Below are positions 8,870 to 17,889 of a DNA stretch of 64,000 nt, one piece after another. Below the pieces are notes generated by a model. It was given only the letters and a program-made list of their open reading frames with translations, did not search any database and had not been told where the DNA came from. The stretch's first letter is position 1. Each line of letters begins with the position of its first letter. Made by a program: the position numbers and the translations under genes. Origin of the DNA: Methylobacterium sp. W2 (GTDB taxonomy: Bacteria; Pseudomonadota; Alphaproteobacteria; Rhizobiales; Beijerinckiaceae); contig NZ_VMOA01000012.1 of assembly GCF_020662345.1 (NCBI RefSeq), forward strand, positions 62,001-126,000. The letters are read 5' to 3'.

Positions 8870-9220
8870 ATGAAGGATTTTTATGGCTTGATGGTCGCGC
8901 TTTACGGAGGTCCATTCGTGTTTGCGCTTCTGCTGCGCAGATGGTGGCACCTCGGATTAGCGGCATTCGCGGGCCTGCTCGTCACCTCGCTTGCCGTGAA
9001 CAGCCTCCACAGCAGCAATGGCCCCGGCGGGCCCTTAGGTTTCGCGATCCTGATGATCGGTGTCATCGGCCTCTATGCGGGTCTGACGACGCGGGCGATC
9101 AGCTTTCGCTTCGCTCCGCCGTCTACCGCCCCTGTTCGCTTTGGCATCCTTGCGGCCTTCGGTTTCGGCCTCCTCCCCCTCGTCGTCGCTATATTCGCCT
9201 GGGGGAAGGGCTACCGGTAA
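8870..9220 (+). CDS. Small multi-pass membrane protein
   Basis: 116 residues with three or four hydrophobic segments (GGPFVFALLL, GLAAFAGLLVTSLA, GFAILMIGVIGLYAG, LAAFGFGLLPLVVAIFAW) and short basic loops, so it is an inner membrane protein. It begins 34 bases after the aminopeptidase gene and could be the last gene of that transcript. No family recognised and no catalytic motif seen. Confidence 0.6.
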   Translation: MKDFYGLMVALYGGPFVFALLLRRWWHLGLAAFAGLLVTSLAVNSLHSSNGPGGPLGFAILMIGVIGLYAGLTTRAISFRFAPPSTAPVRFGILAAFGFGLLPLVVAIFAWGKGYR

Positions 9221-9343
9221 GGCGGTGGTCCCGGTCCTTCTTCTCCGGAAAGCTGCCTTTCGGAACACGAGCGCGTCCGTGATAGGTGGCGAACCGATGC
9301 GCTCCGGCGAAAGGCGAGGGATGCTACCAAGGGACAACACCAG

Positions 9344-10618
9344 ATGACCGCGCAAGCAGGTCTCCACGTGGTCGTCATCGGCTCCGGCGCGGTCGGGACG
9401 GTGAGCGCCATCGAATGCCTGCGGGCGGGGCATCGGGTCACCGTGGTCGATCCCGGCCCGCCCGGCGGCGAGCAGGCGTCGAGCTATGGCAATGCGGGCT
9501 GGCTCTCGTCGCACTCGGTCATCCCGCCGGCGGAGCCCGGCATGTGGAAGCGGGTGCCCTCCTTCCTCCTCGATCCGCTCGGGCCACTTTCGATCCGCTG
9601 GGCCTATCTGCCGAAGGTGATGCCCTGGCTCACGCGGTTTCTGCTCGCCGCCGCCACCACGCCCCGGATCGAGCGCACCGCCCGCGCCATGCGGACGCTC
9701 CTCGTCGATGCGCCGAAGCTCCATGCGACGCTCGCCGAGGAGGCGGGTGTCCCGCAGCTCGTGGAGCGGCGCGGCGTGCTGCACGTCTATCCCGACCGGG
9801 CCGCTTTCGAGCGCGAGGCGCGGTCCTGGGCAATCAGGCGCAAGGTCGGCGTCACCTGGCTCGAACTCTCGGCCGATGAGTTGCGGCAGAGGGAGCCGAG
9901 CTTGCATCGGCGCTATACGTTCGGCCTCGTGGTCGAGGAGGCGGGCCATTGCCGCGATCCCGGCGGCTACGTCGCCGCCCTGTCCGACCTCGCGCAGGCG
10001 CGCGGCGCCGACCGGGTCGCAACCCGCGCGACGGGGTTCCGGCTTGAACGCGGGCGCCTCGCCGCGGTCACGACGGAACAGGGCGAGATCCCCTGCGACC
10101 GCGCCGTCGTCGCGGCCGGCGCCCGGTCGAAGCCCCTCGCCGCCTCCCTCGGCGACACGCTGCCGCTGGAGAGCGAGCGCGGCTACCACGTCATGGTGAC
10201 GGGCGCCGAGGCAGGGCCGCGCACGCCGGTCATGGCGTCGGATGCCAAGATGATCGTCAATTTCATGAATGGCGGCCTGCGCGCGGCCGGTCAGGTGGAG
10301 TTCGCGGGACTGGCGGCAAATCCCAACTGGAAGCGCGCGGAGATCCTCCGCGATCACCTGATCCCGATGTTTCCCGGATTGCCGAACCCGATACCCGAGG
10401 ATCGCCTGAAGGTCTGGCTCGGCCATCGCCCGAGCATGCCGGATGGGCGGCCCTGCATCGGCCAGGCGCGCAAGACCACGGATGTCGTCTACGCCTTTGG
10501 GCATGGCCATGTGGGCCTCGTCGGCTCGGCGCGGACCGGACGCCTCGTCGCCCAGCTCGTCGGCGGCGAGACACCGGAGATCCCCCTCGCGCCCTTCGAC
10601 CCCCGACGCTTCCTGTGA
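9344..10618 (+). CDS. FAD-dependent D-amino acid dehydrogenase-like oxidoreductase
   Basis: 424 residues of the DAO family: N-terminal FAD-binding motif VVIGSGAVG followed by an acidic residue (VVDPG), the DadA-type block ASSYGNAGWL, and a C-terminal FAD motif region (GHGHVGLVGSARTG). DadA-type enzymes oxidise D-amino acids to 2-oxo acids and pass electrons to the respiratory chain. An AAGGGA ribosome binding site precedes the ATG at 9344. Specificity is uncertain: D-amino acid, hydroxyproline and related dehydrogenases share this architecture. It appears to be a single-gene unit. Confidence 0.85.
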   Translation: MTAQAGLHVVVIGSGAVGTVSAIECLRAGHRVTVVDPGPPGGEQASSYGNAGWLSSHSVIPPAEPGMWKRVPSFLLDPLGPLSIRWAYLPKVMPWLTRFLLAAATTPRIERTARAMRTLLVDAPKLHATLAEEAGVPQLVERRGVLHVYPDRAAFEREARSWAIRRKVGVTWLELSADELRQREPSLHRRYTFGLVVEEAGHCRDPGGYVAALSDLAQARGADRVATRATGFRLERGRLAAVTTEQGEIPCDRAVVAAGARSKPLAASLGDTLPLESERGYHVMVTGAEAGPRTPVMASDAKMIVNFMNGGLRAAGQVEFAGLAANPNWKRAEILRDHLIPMFPGLPNPIPEDRLKVWLGHRPSMPDGRPCIGQARKTTDVVYAFGHGHVGLVGSARTGRLVAQLVGGETPEIPLAPFDPRRFL

Positions 10619-10735
10619 GCCTTTCGGGTTCAAGGCTCACGGCGAACGCCCTATCGCGGCGATTCCGTCGCGGGCAATCGCGGGCCGCCGGTTTTACCAC
10701 GGCACCAAACGGCCATATCTAGGCGTCAGGGTGTT

Positions 10736-12949
10736 ATGTCGGGTACCCCGCCCCTCCGCCTCAAGGTTTCGATGATCCGGCCCCTCGCCCTCCTGCTCCT
10801 CGCGCTGATCGGTGCCATGGGCGCCTCGGCGCAGGGGCTCAAGCCGCCGGCCGATCTCGTCAAGGCTCACCTCGTGGCCGAGCCGGGGGCGATCCGGGCC
10901 GGGGAGCCCTTCACCATCGGCATCCGCATGGTGATGCGCCCGCACTGGCATGTCTACTGGCGCAATCCGGGCGATTCCGGCCTGTCGCCCGAAGTGGCGT
11001 GGTCGCTGCCCCAGGGCTTCACGGCGGGCGCGATTCAATGGCCGACGCCGAGCCGGATCCCGGTGGCGCATCTGGTGAATTTCGGTTTCGAGGGTGAAAC
11101 GGTGCTGCTGGCCGAGATCACCCCGCCGGCGCTACTGCCGCCCGGCAAGTCCGTGACCCTGGCGGCAAAGCTCACCTACCTCGTCTGCGAGCGCGAATGC
11201 ATTCCGGGCTCCGCCGACCTGAAGCTCAGCCTGCCCGTGGCCACGCCGGGCACCAGCACCGGCAGTTCGGCCGCCAACATCCTGCTGTTCGAGGATGCCC
11301 GCGCGGCACTCCCCGTGCCCTCCCCCTGGCCGGTGACACTCACGAGCGAGGGCGACAGGCTGGTCCTCACCGCCGACGCGCCCGGCCTGAAACCCGACGC
11401 GATCCGCGCGGCCGCCTTCTTCCCCTATTCCGAGACGGCGATCGAGAACGCCGCTCCCCAGACTCTGACGATCGACGACAAGGGGTTCCGTTTGAGCCTC
11501 GCGCGGGCGACACCCGGCGAGACCGCCCCCTCGGAGCTTCCCGGCGTCCTCACCTTCGACGAGCAGACCGCCGATGGCACGGTCCAGCGCTCCTATGCCA
11601 TCGGCGAGGCGCCCGCCGCCGCTCCCACCGGGGTGATTCCCACAACACGGGACTCCGCGTCGCGAAACACTTCGTCGGAGGAGACGCTGACCCTGTGGAG
11701 TGCGGCCGGCCTCGCCTTCCTCGGCGGCCTCCTCCTCAACCTGATGCCCTGCGTCTTCCCCGTGCTGTCGATCAAGGTGCTGAGCCTCGTGAAGCATTCG
11801 GGCGAGCCGCCCGCCCGCGTACGCCTGCACGGGCTGGCCTACACCGCCGGTGTGCTCGCCGCCTTCCTGTCCCTGGCAGGGCTGCTGATCACCCTCAAGG
11901 GCGCGGGCGCGGGGATCGGCTGGGGCTTCCAGCTGCAATCGCCCCTCGTGGTGGCGGCCCTCGCCTACCTGCTCTTCGCCATGGGCCTCAGCCTCTCCGG
12001 CGTGGTCCATCTGGGCAGCGGAATAGCCGGGCTCGGCGACGGACTGACCCGGCGGGCGGGGCTCGAAGGCTCGTTCTTCACCGGCATCCTGGCAACGGTG
12101 GTGGCCACTCCCTGCACCGCCCCGTTCATGGGCTCAGCGGTGGGGTTCGCACTGACACAGGCCCCCCTGGTGAGCCTCGCGGTGTTCGCGAGCCTCGGCC
12201 TCGGCCTCGCTTTGCCCTTCCTTGTCCTCACCACGTGGCCGGCGGCTTTACGGCGCCTGCCGCGGCCCGGCGCCTGGATGGAGACGCTGAAGGGGGCGCT
12301 CGCCTTTCCGATCTACGCCACCGTGGCCTGGCTCGTCTGGGTGCTGTCGCAGCAGGTCGGCTCTGCCGGTCTTCTGGCCGCGCTGATCGGCCTCGTCCTC
12401 GTGGGCCTCGCCGCCTGGGCCTGGGAGCGGGCGCGCCATGCGGGCGGCATCGGCGCCGGGCTCGCCCGCCTGACCGCCGTCGCGGCCCTGGCGGCGACCC
12501 TCGCACTCACCGTCGGCCTCGACCAAGACCGGGCCTCGGCGGATATGAGGAATGCGACGGCCGACGGCATCACGCCCTTCACCCAGGCCCGCCTCGATTC
12601 CCTCGTGGCCGACGGCAAACCGGTCTTCGTCAACATGACGGCGGCGTGGTGCATCACCTGTCAGGTCAACGAACGCACGGCGCTCCGCACCCAAAGCGTG
12701 GAGGCCGCGTTCAAGGCGCGCGACGTGACCTATCTGAAGGGTGACTGGACCAACCAGAATCCTGAGATCACCACCCTGCTGGAGAAGCATGGCCGCAGCG
12801 GCGTGCCGCTCTATCTGCTTTATACCGGCACGGGCGAGCCCATCGTGCTGCCGCAGATCCTGACATCGGGTATCGTCCTCGACGAGTTGTCCAAGATCCC
12901 GGCGAAGGCCACCGACCGGCGCGCCACCCTCGAGACCACGAAAAGGTGA
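10736..12949 (+). CDS. ScsB/DsbD-type protein-disulfide reductase
   Basis: 737 residues. A signal peptide (hydrophobic run ending SASAQG-like) leads into a periplasmic alpha domain with cysteines C151 and C155 in CERECIP. A DsbD-beta membrane domain follows with its two redox cysteines, C339 in NLMPCVFPV and C460 in ATPCTAPF. The C-terminal thioredoxin domain has WCITC (C639, C642). This is the full three-domain relay moving electrons from cytosolic thioredoxin to the periplasm; the N-terminal domain type suggests the ScsB branch. An internal ATG at 10772 is an alternative start. The partner redoxin gene begins five bases after its stop. Confidence 0.9.
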   Translation: MSGTPPLRLKVSMIRPLALLLLALIGAMGASAQGLKPPADLVKAHLVAEPGAIRAGEPFTIGIRMVMRPHWHVYWRNPGDSGLSPEVAWSLPQGFTAGAIQWPTPSRIPVAHLVNFGFEGETVLLAEITPPALLPPGKSVTLAAKLTYLVCERECIPGSADLKLSLPVATPGTSTGSSAANILLFEDARAALPVPSPWPVTLTSEGDRLVLTADAPGLKPDAIRAAAFFPYSETAIENAAPQTLTIDDKGFRLSLARATPGETAPSELPGVLTFDEQTADGTVQRSYAIGEAPAAAPTGVIPTTRDSASRNTSSEETLTLWSAAGLAFLGGLLLNLMPCVFPVLSIKVLSLVKHSGEPPARVRLHGLAYTAGVLAAFLSLAGLLITLKGAGAGIGWGFQLQSPLVVAALAYLLFAMGLSLSGVVHLGSGIAGLGDGLTRRAGLEGSFFTGILATVVATPCTAPFMGSAVGFALTQAPLVSLAVFASLGLGLALPFLVLTTWPAALRRLPRPGAWMETLKGALAFPIYATVAWLVWVLSQQVGSAGLLAALIGLVLVGLAAWAWERARHAGGIGAGLARLTAVAALAATLALTVGLDQDRASADMRNATADGITPFTQARLDSLVADGKPVFVNMTAAWCITCQVNERTALRTQSVEAAFKARDVTYLKGDWTNQNPEITTLLEKHGRSGVPLYLLYTGTGEPIVLPQILTSGIVLDELSKIPAKATDRRATLETTKR

Positions 12950-12954
12950 GAGCC

Positions 12955-13587
12955 ATGGCCCTGCCCCGCCGGATGATTCTCGCAACCGCATTCGCCGCAG
13001 GGCTCTCCGGGCTCTTGCCCATCGGCGAGGCGATGGCGGCGGGCCCGCAGGTGGGCAAGCCCGCTCCGCTCTTCACCGGCACGGATGCCGATGGCCGAAC
13101 CGTCCGGCTGGAGGATTACAGAGGCAAAACCGTCGTCCTCGAATGGACCAATCACGATTGCCCCTTCGTGATAAAGCATTACGGCGGCCAGGCGATGCAG
13201 TCCCTGCAGAAGAAATGGACCGAGGCCGGCATCGTCTGGCTGTCGGTCATCTCCTCCGCCCCCGGAGAGCAGGGCGCGGTGGACGGGCAGGCCGCCAACC
13301 GCCTGACCCAGACCCGTGGGGCCGCGCCTACCGCCGTGATCCTCGACCCCGCCGGCACGATCGGCCGCGCCTACGACGCCAAAACGACGCCTCACATGTT
13401 CATCGTCTCGGGCGACGGCACCCTGCTCTATCAGGGCGGCATCGACGACAAGCCTTCCGCCAATCTCGACGACCTCAAGACCGCGAAAAATTACGTGGAC
13501 CTCGCCCTCACCGAGATCGCCGCCGGCAAGCCGGTGAGCGTCAGGACCGCAAAGCCCTATGGCTGCACGGTAAAGTACGCTTCCTGA
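12955..13587 (+). CDS. Periplasmic redoxin (thioredoxin-fold, single active-site Cys)
   Basis: 210 residues with a signal peptide (basic MALPRR, hydrophobic core, AMAA cleavage region) and a redoxin/AhpC-TSA-like fold. The active-site loop is NHDCPF with C69. The usual second cysteine of a CXXC is replaced by Phe, and the only other mature cysteine is near the C-terminus (YGCTV). It probably receives electrons from the upstream ScsB/DsbD-like protein and acts as a peroxidase or thiol reductase. The ATG at 12955 has an AGGTGAG ribosome binding site; a GTG at 12946 overlapping the previous stop is less likely. Confidence 0.85.
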   Translation: MALPRRMILATAFAAGLSGLLPIGEAMAAGPQVGKPAPLFTGTDADGRTVRLEDYRGKTVVLEWTNHDCPFVIKHYGGQAMQSLQKKWTEAGIVWLSVISSAPGEQGAVDGQAANRLTQTRGAAPTAVILDPAGTIGRAYDAKTTPHMFIVSGDGTLLYQGGIDDKPSANLDDLKTAKNYVDLALTEIAAGKPVSVRTAKPYGCTVKYAS

Positions 13588-13600
13588 GGAATCCGCCCCG

Positions 13601-14770
13601 TCACGAGAAATCCTCGGTGACGATCCGGGCCCAGGTCTCTCCGGCAAGCCCGCCGAGAAAGACGTTGCCGCTGCGAAGCGTCGCCGCCACCTCCGGATCG
13701 CGCGTCCAGGCGATCGTCCCCATGACGTGGTGATAGAAGAGCCCCTTCTGGCGGAAGAGTCCCTTCATCAGGTCGGGTGAGGTCGCCCCGCGCACGGCGA
13801 CGGCTCCGTGTGCGGCCGCATCGGCGAACATCTGGCCGACGACGAGTTCCTCGCGGTTGGGCAGCGCCAAAACCTGGAGCGCATAAGCGACGCCATCCCG
13901 ACGGGCGTAGAGGAGATACAACCCGATCCGACGGCCGATCCGATCCACCACCTCGCGGATCTGCAGGGGGCCGTATTTCGTCTGGAGACCGGCCTGGTCG
14001 ACGAACCAGCCGAGTTCGGCCGGGTCCGGCTTCAGATCGTAGTGAGCGAGGAAGGGACGGGCGGCCTCCGCGAAATCGGCGGCGGCGATGGGGCGCGAGA
14101 CGATACCGTCGGGGCGTGGGGAGCCGGAGGGCAGGAAGCGCCGGAGCACGCTATCGGCCGAGCGGGCGATCGGGACGACCCAACGCGCGAGCCCGGGGAG
14201 GCGCTTTCCCAGGAAATACGCCACCGTCCCCGCGGGCCGGTGGATCTTCACCCATTCGAGGCTCTGCGCCGGCAGGATCACGAAGCGGGTGGCGCGGGCG
14301 ATATCGAGGGATGTGCGGTTGGCGGTGTCGGTGAAAAGGAGGTCGAAATCGCGGGCGGTGACGCCCCGGACGAGGCTGACGCCGATGCCGGGATTGTTGT
14401 CGGGATCGGCGGCCATGTAGGCGCTGAGGATTCCGGCGCGCAGGGTCCGCTCACCGACGACCATGGTCATGGCGATGACGCCCATGAAGCCGTCCACGGC
14501 CCCGTTCCGGTCCAGATGGACGATGGAGCCGGTGCCTTCGGTATAGCCCGGCGAATCGAAATACGTCGCTTCCAGGCAGGCGGCGAGCTTGCCCGCCTGA
14601 TAGCTCTTGCCCAGGCGAAAGGTCTCCGAAAACAGACGGCAGACCTGCGGAATGTCGCTCCTCTCGAACGCCCTGATCGAGCCGCGCGAAGACGAGGCGG
14701 AGGTTGTCGGAACATGAACCGAATGCTGAGCTTGGCCTGCCTGATTCTGCTCAAGATTGCTTTGGTTCAT
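13601..14770 (-). CDS. GNAT-fold acyltransferase-like protein
   Basis: About 389 residues. An N-terminal GNAT-like half starts near IRAFERSDIPQVCRLF, with the beta-strand region VDGFMGVIAMTM and a pyrophosphate-loop-like segment around NNPGIGVSLVRG. A second half also looks acyltransferase-like (RPIAAADF..., IGLYLLYARRDGVAYAL). Similar double-domain proteins are found near polysaccharide genes, but no such genes are here. The start at 14770 (MNQSN) is preferred to one seven codons upstream. It converges with the redoxin gene, 13 bases apart. Function is inferred only from fold-like patterns. Confidence 0.6.
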   Translation of the reverse strand: MNQSNLEQNQAGQAQHSVHVPTTSASSSRGSIRAFERSDIPQVCRLFSETFRLGKSYQAGKLAACLEATYFDSPGYTEGTGSIVHLDRNGAVDGFMGVIAMTMVVGERTLRAGILSAYMAADPDNNPGIGVSLVRGVTARDFDLLFTDTANRTSLDIARATRFVILPAQSLEWVKIHRPAGTVAYFLGKRLPGLARWVVPIARSADSVLRRFLPSGSPRPDGIVSRPIAAADFAEAARPFLAHYDLKPDPAELGWFVDQAGLQTKYGPLQIREVVDRIGRRIGLYLLYARRDGVAYALQVLALPNREELVVGQMFADAAAHGAVAVRGATSPDLMKGLFRQKGLFYHHVMGTIAWTRDPEVAATLRSGNVFLGGLAGETWARIVTEDFS

Positions 14771-14950
14771 TCCGGCACAGCTCGATGACACCTCACTATC
14801 GAAGGCAATTTATCGGCCCAACCATTATCAATTCGACAAGGCAGCACCTCGCATCCGGCATACCCGGCATCGGTGCCGCCCCCGACGATCTCGTCTAGAC
14901 AAGCACGGGCGTATCTCCGCCCGAACCGCATGCGCTCGTCCGAGTCCCCC

Positions 14951-16183
14951 ATGACAGAACCCGCCGCGCCCCGTTGGTCGGTCTTCCGCAACGGCGATTT
15001 CCGGCTGTATGGCGCCGCGCGGTTCCTCACCGGCCTCGCCTACCAGATGCAGGCGGTGGCGGTGGGATGGTTCGTCTACGACCTGACCCGCTCGGCCCTC
15101 GCCCTCGGCCTCGTGGGGCTCGCGAGCTTTCTCCCGGCGATGCTCTCCGCCCTGATCACCGGGCATGTGGCCGACACCTACGACCGGCGCCTGGTGACGG
15201 CGATCGCCTATGCAACCCTGACCGTGGCCGATCTCGGCCTTCTCGGCCTCGCCTTGTCCGGCACCGCCTCGATCTGGCCCATCTACGCCCTCGTCGTCGT
15301 CATCGGCACATCGCGGGCCTTCGCAAACCCCGCGCTGCAGGCCCTGCTCCCGACCCTGGTCCCGCGCCCCCTGTTCGGATCGGCCATCGCCTGGAACGCC
15401 TCGCTCTGGCAGAGCGCGTCGATCCTCGGCCCGGCCGCCGGCGGCTTCCTCTACATGCTGGGGCCCGCCGCCGTGTTCGGGGCGGCGGCGGCGAGCTTCG
15501 CCCTGGCGAGCGCCCTCGTGGTCGCGATCCGCTTTCGCCCCGCTGCCGTGACGGAGCGGCCGCCCGTCACCTGGGCCACCCTCTCGGCCGGCCTGTCCTA
15601 CATCCGCTCGCAGCCGGTGGTGCTCGGTGCGATCAGCCTCGATCTCGTGGCCGTGCTGCTGGGAGGCGCCACCGCCCTGCTGCCGATCTTCGCCGCCGAG
15701 ATCCTCCATGTCGGCCCCCTCGGGCTCGGCGCCCTGCGCAGCATGCCCGCGGCGGGAGCCGTGGTCACCGCCATCCTTCTCGCCTATCGCCCCCTCGAAC
15801 GCCATGCCGGCCGACGGATGCTCCAGGCGGTGGCGGTCTTCGGCCTCGCCATCACGGCGTTCGGCCTGTCCACGTCGCTGCCGCTCTCCATGGCCTGCCT
15901 GTTCGTCACGGGGGCGGCCGACATGATCAGCGTCTATGTGCGCCAGACCTTCGTCCAGGGCGAGACGCCCAATGCCATGCGCGGACGGGTCTCGGCGGTG
16001 AACACGGTGTTCATCGGCGCCTCCAACGAACTCGGTGAGTTCGAATCCGGCACGCTCGCCGCCCTCGTCGGCGCGGTACCCGCCGTGGTGGCGGGCGGGC
16101 TCGCGACGATCCTCGTGGCCGCGCTGTGGGGACGCCTGTTCCCGGCGCTCAAGGCGCGGGACCGGCTGCTGCCGGCGGAGTGA
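14951..16183 (+). CDS. MFS transporter, exporter-like (EntS/MFS_3 type)
   Basis: 410 residues and about 12 membrane helices. The start FRNGDFRLYGAARFLTGLA, the helix 2-3 loop GHVADTYDRRLV (the MFS motif A region), and the central block AWNASLWQSASILGPAAGGFL are typical of the MFS_3/EntS-like exporters, which move siderophores or drugs out across the inner membrane. The ATG at 14951 starts just before the conserved region; another in-frame ATG lies at 14930. It is divergent from the GNAT-like gene and has no obvious substrate-defining neighbour. Confidence 0.88.
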   Translation: MTEPAAPRWSVFRNGDFRLYGAARFLTGLAYQMQAVAVGWFVYDLTRSALALGLVGLASFLPAMLSALITGHVADTYDRRLVTAIAYATLTVADLGLLGLALSGTASIWPIYALVVVIGTSRAFANPALQALLPTLVPRPLFGSAIAWNASLWQSASILGPAAGGFLYMLGPAAVFGAAAASFALASALVVAIRFRPAAVTERPPVTWATLSAGLSYIRSQPVVLGAISLDLVAVLLGGATALLPIFAAEILHVGPLGLGALRSMPAAGAVVTAILLAYRPLERHAGRRMLQAVAVFGLAITAFGLSTSLPLSMACLFVTGAADMISVYVRQTFVQGETPNAMRGRVSAVNTVFIGASNELGEFESGTLAALVGAVPAVVAGGLATILVAALWGRLFPALKARDRLLPAE

Positions 16184-16340
16184 TCGGAACTCCGCAGCCC
16201 GGCGGTCCGTATCCCCACCCCATCCTGCGGGGAGATTATTCCTTTCCGGTCATGGACGCGACGCGACAGGGATAGGACCGTTCGACGGAAGTCCTTGGTT
16301 TGGCGGGAATACCGGTCGAGATCGTTGCCCGCCTTTCCCC

Positions 16341-17672
16341 TCACTTCCCCGCCAGCAGCGGCGACCAGGTCGGGTCGGAGGCGTAGGACGGGGTCGGCAC
16401 CGGCTGCTCCACCTTGCCGGTGATGTCGACCATGTAGAGCTTGCCGCCGCCCTGGCCGCCGGGATCGCGGAAGAACAGCACGTACTGACCGTTCGGCGCG
16501 AAGGTCGGCCCTTCATTGTGGAAGCCCTCCGTGAGCACGCGCTCGCCCGAACCGTCCGGCTTCATCACGCAGATGGCGAAACCGCCCTTGCGCTGGCGGG
16601 TGAAGGCGATGAGATCACCCTTGGGCGACCAGGCCGGCTGCGAGGCCGAGCCTTCGCCGAAGGAAATACGGGTCGGGTTCGAGCCGTCGGCGCCCATCAC
16701 GTAGACCTGCTGCGAGCCGCCGCGATCGGATTCGAACACGATCTTGCTGCCGTCCGGGGAGTAGGTGGGCGAGGTGTCGATGGCGTTGCCGTTGGTAATC
16801 GGCGTCTGCGCCTTCGAGCCGAGATCCATCTTGACGATGTCGGCGTTGCCGCCCTGCTGCACGCTCATGACGAGGTGATGCCCGTCGGGCGAGAAACGCG
16901 GGCTGGTGCTCATGGAATCCATCCGGCCGATGGCCTGACGCGCGCCGGTCTCGAGGTTGATCACCTGGACGCGCGGCTGCTGCCCGCTGGCCTGGGTCAT
17001 GAACGCGATGTCCTGCGTCGAGGGCGAGTAGCGCGGAGCCACCACGGCGGATTCGCCGTTGGTCAGCGCACGGACATTGGCGCCGTCCTGGTCCATCACC
17101 ATCAGGCGCTTGCGGCGATTCTCCTTCGAGCCGGATTCGTCGACGAAGGCGATCCGGCTGTCGAACCAGCCGCCGAGCCCGGTGATCTTGGTATAGACCA
17201 CGTCCGAGATCAGGTGCCCGGTGCGGCGGGCATTGGCGACGTCCGCGCCATATTGCTGACCGGTGAGCTGCTGGCCGGAGGTGACGTCCCAGAGCCGGAA
17301 CTCGACCTTGAGCTTGCCGGCCGGATCACGCCCGACCCGGCCGGTGATCAGGGCCTGGGCGCCGGCGGCACGCCACTTGTCGAAGCCCGGCACCGCATCG
17401 AAGCCGGGATTCTCAGGGAACTTCCCCTTCTCCAGGGGCACGAAATAGCCGGACCGGCGCAGGTTGTTGGTCACCACGCTCGAAACCAGCAGGCCGAGGC
17501 TCGGATCACCGGAGAAATCGGCGACCGCGATGGGCATCGGCTGGAACGAGCCGCCGCCGATGCGCAGGTTCAGCTGCGCCTGTGCGGGCGCCGCGAAGGC
17601 GAGCACGAGGGCGAGGACCGCGAGGAGCGACGCCAGGGGCGAGGCGAGCCGCTGGTGGAAAGTGTCGGTCAT
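16341..17672 (-). CDS. tolB: Tol-Pal system translocation protein TolB
   Basis: 443 residues. A signal peptide (long hydrophobic run ending APAQAQ) is followed by the TolB N-terminal domain (NLRIGGGSFQPMPIAVADF) and a six-bladed beta-propeller with repeated blocks such as SPDGSKIVFESDRGG, SPKGDLIAFTRQRKG and APNGQYVLFFRD. TolB works in the periplasm between Pal and the TolQRA motor. The ATG at 17672 is chosen because the signal peptide begins there. The pal gene that normally follows is absent: a convergent MFS gene lies directly downstream. 217 bases, holding a long hairpin element, separate it from tolA. Confidence 0.95.
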   Translation of the reverse strand: MTDTFHQRLASPLASLLAVLALVLAFAAPAQAQLNLRIGGGSFQPMPIAVADFSGDPSLGLLVSSVVTNNLRRSGYFVPLEKGKFPENPGFDAVPGFDKWRAAGAQALITGRVGRDPAGKLKVEFRLWDVTSGQQLTGQQYGADVANARRTGHLISDVVYTKITGLGGWFDSRIAFVDESGSKENRRKRLMVMDQDGANVRALTNGESAVVAPRYSPSTQDIAFMTQASGQQPRVQVINLETGARQAIGRMDSMSTSPRFSPDGHHLVMSVQQGGNADIVKMDLGSKAQTPITNGNAIDTSPTYSPDGSKIVFESDRGGSQQVYVMGADGSNPTRISFGEGSASQPAWSPKGDLIAFTRQRKGGFAICVMKPDGSGERVLTEGFHNEGPTFAPNGQYVLFFRDPGGQGGGKLYMVDITGKVEQPVPTPSYASDPTWSPLLAGK

Positions 17673-17732
17673 GAAGAGATTCCGAAAACCTTGAGCAGGG
17701 ATTCTGGGAGCGTCGGTCCTTCCTATCCTCGA

Positions 17733-17845
17733 CCTCATCCTGAGGTGCCGAAGCGTGGGCGAAGGCCGCGAAGGAGGCTTCCAGGGCCCTTGTGCTGTCT
17801 GGAAGCCTCCTTCGAGGCCCGCTGACGCGGGCACCTCAGGATGGG
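17733..17845. repeat. Long double-stem palindromic intergenic element, copy 1
   Basis: Two nested perfect inverted repeats. The outer 14-base arm CATCCTGAGGTGCC (17736-17749) pairs with 17830-17843, and the inner 15-base arm GAAGGAGGCTTCCAG (17770-17784) pairs with 17799-17813. The element sits between tolA and tolB and would be transcribed as one long hairpin. A diverged copy is at 62144-62256. It resembles intergenic palindromes I know from Methylobacterium and Bradyrhizobium genomes; the family name is unknown to me. Confidence 0.85.
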
Positions 17846-17889
17846 GGAGAGGGATTGGACGAATCCGAAGGAAGGATCACCGACCTGTA

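Noticed and set aside
11197..12744. Second plus-strand frame within the ScsB/DsbD gene
   Set aside because: Arg/Pro/Gly-rich frame-shifted shadow. The true frame carries signal peptide, membrane helices and all redox cysteines.
16035..16060. GAGTTCGAATCC resembling a tRNA T-loop
   Set aside because: It lies inside the MFS transporter gene and no acceptor or anticodon stem can be drawn around it.
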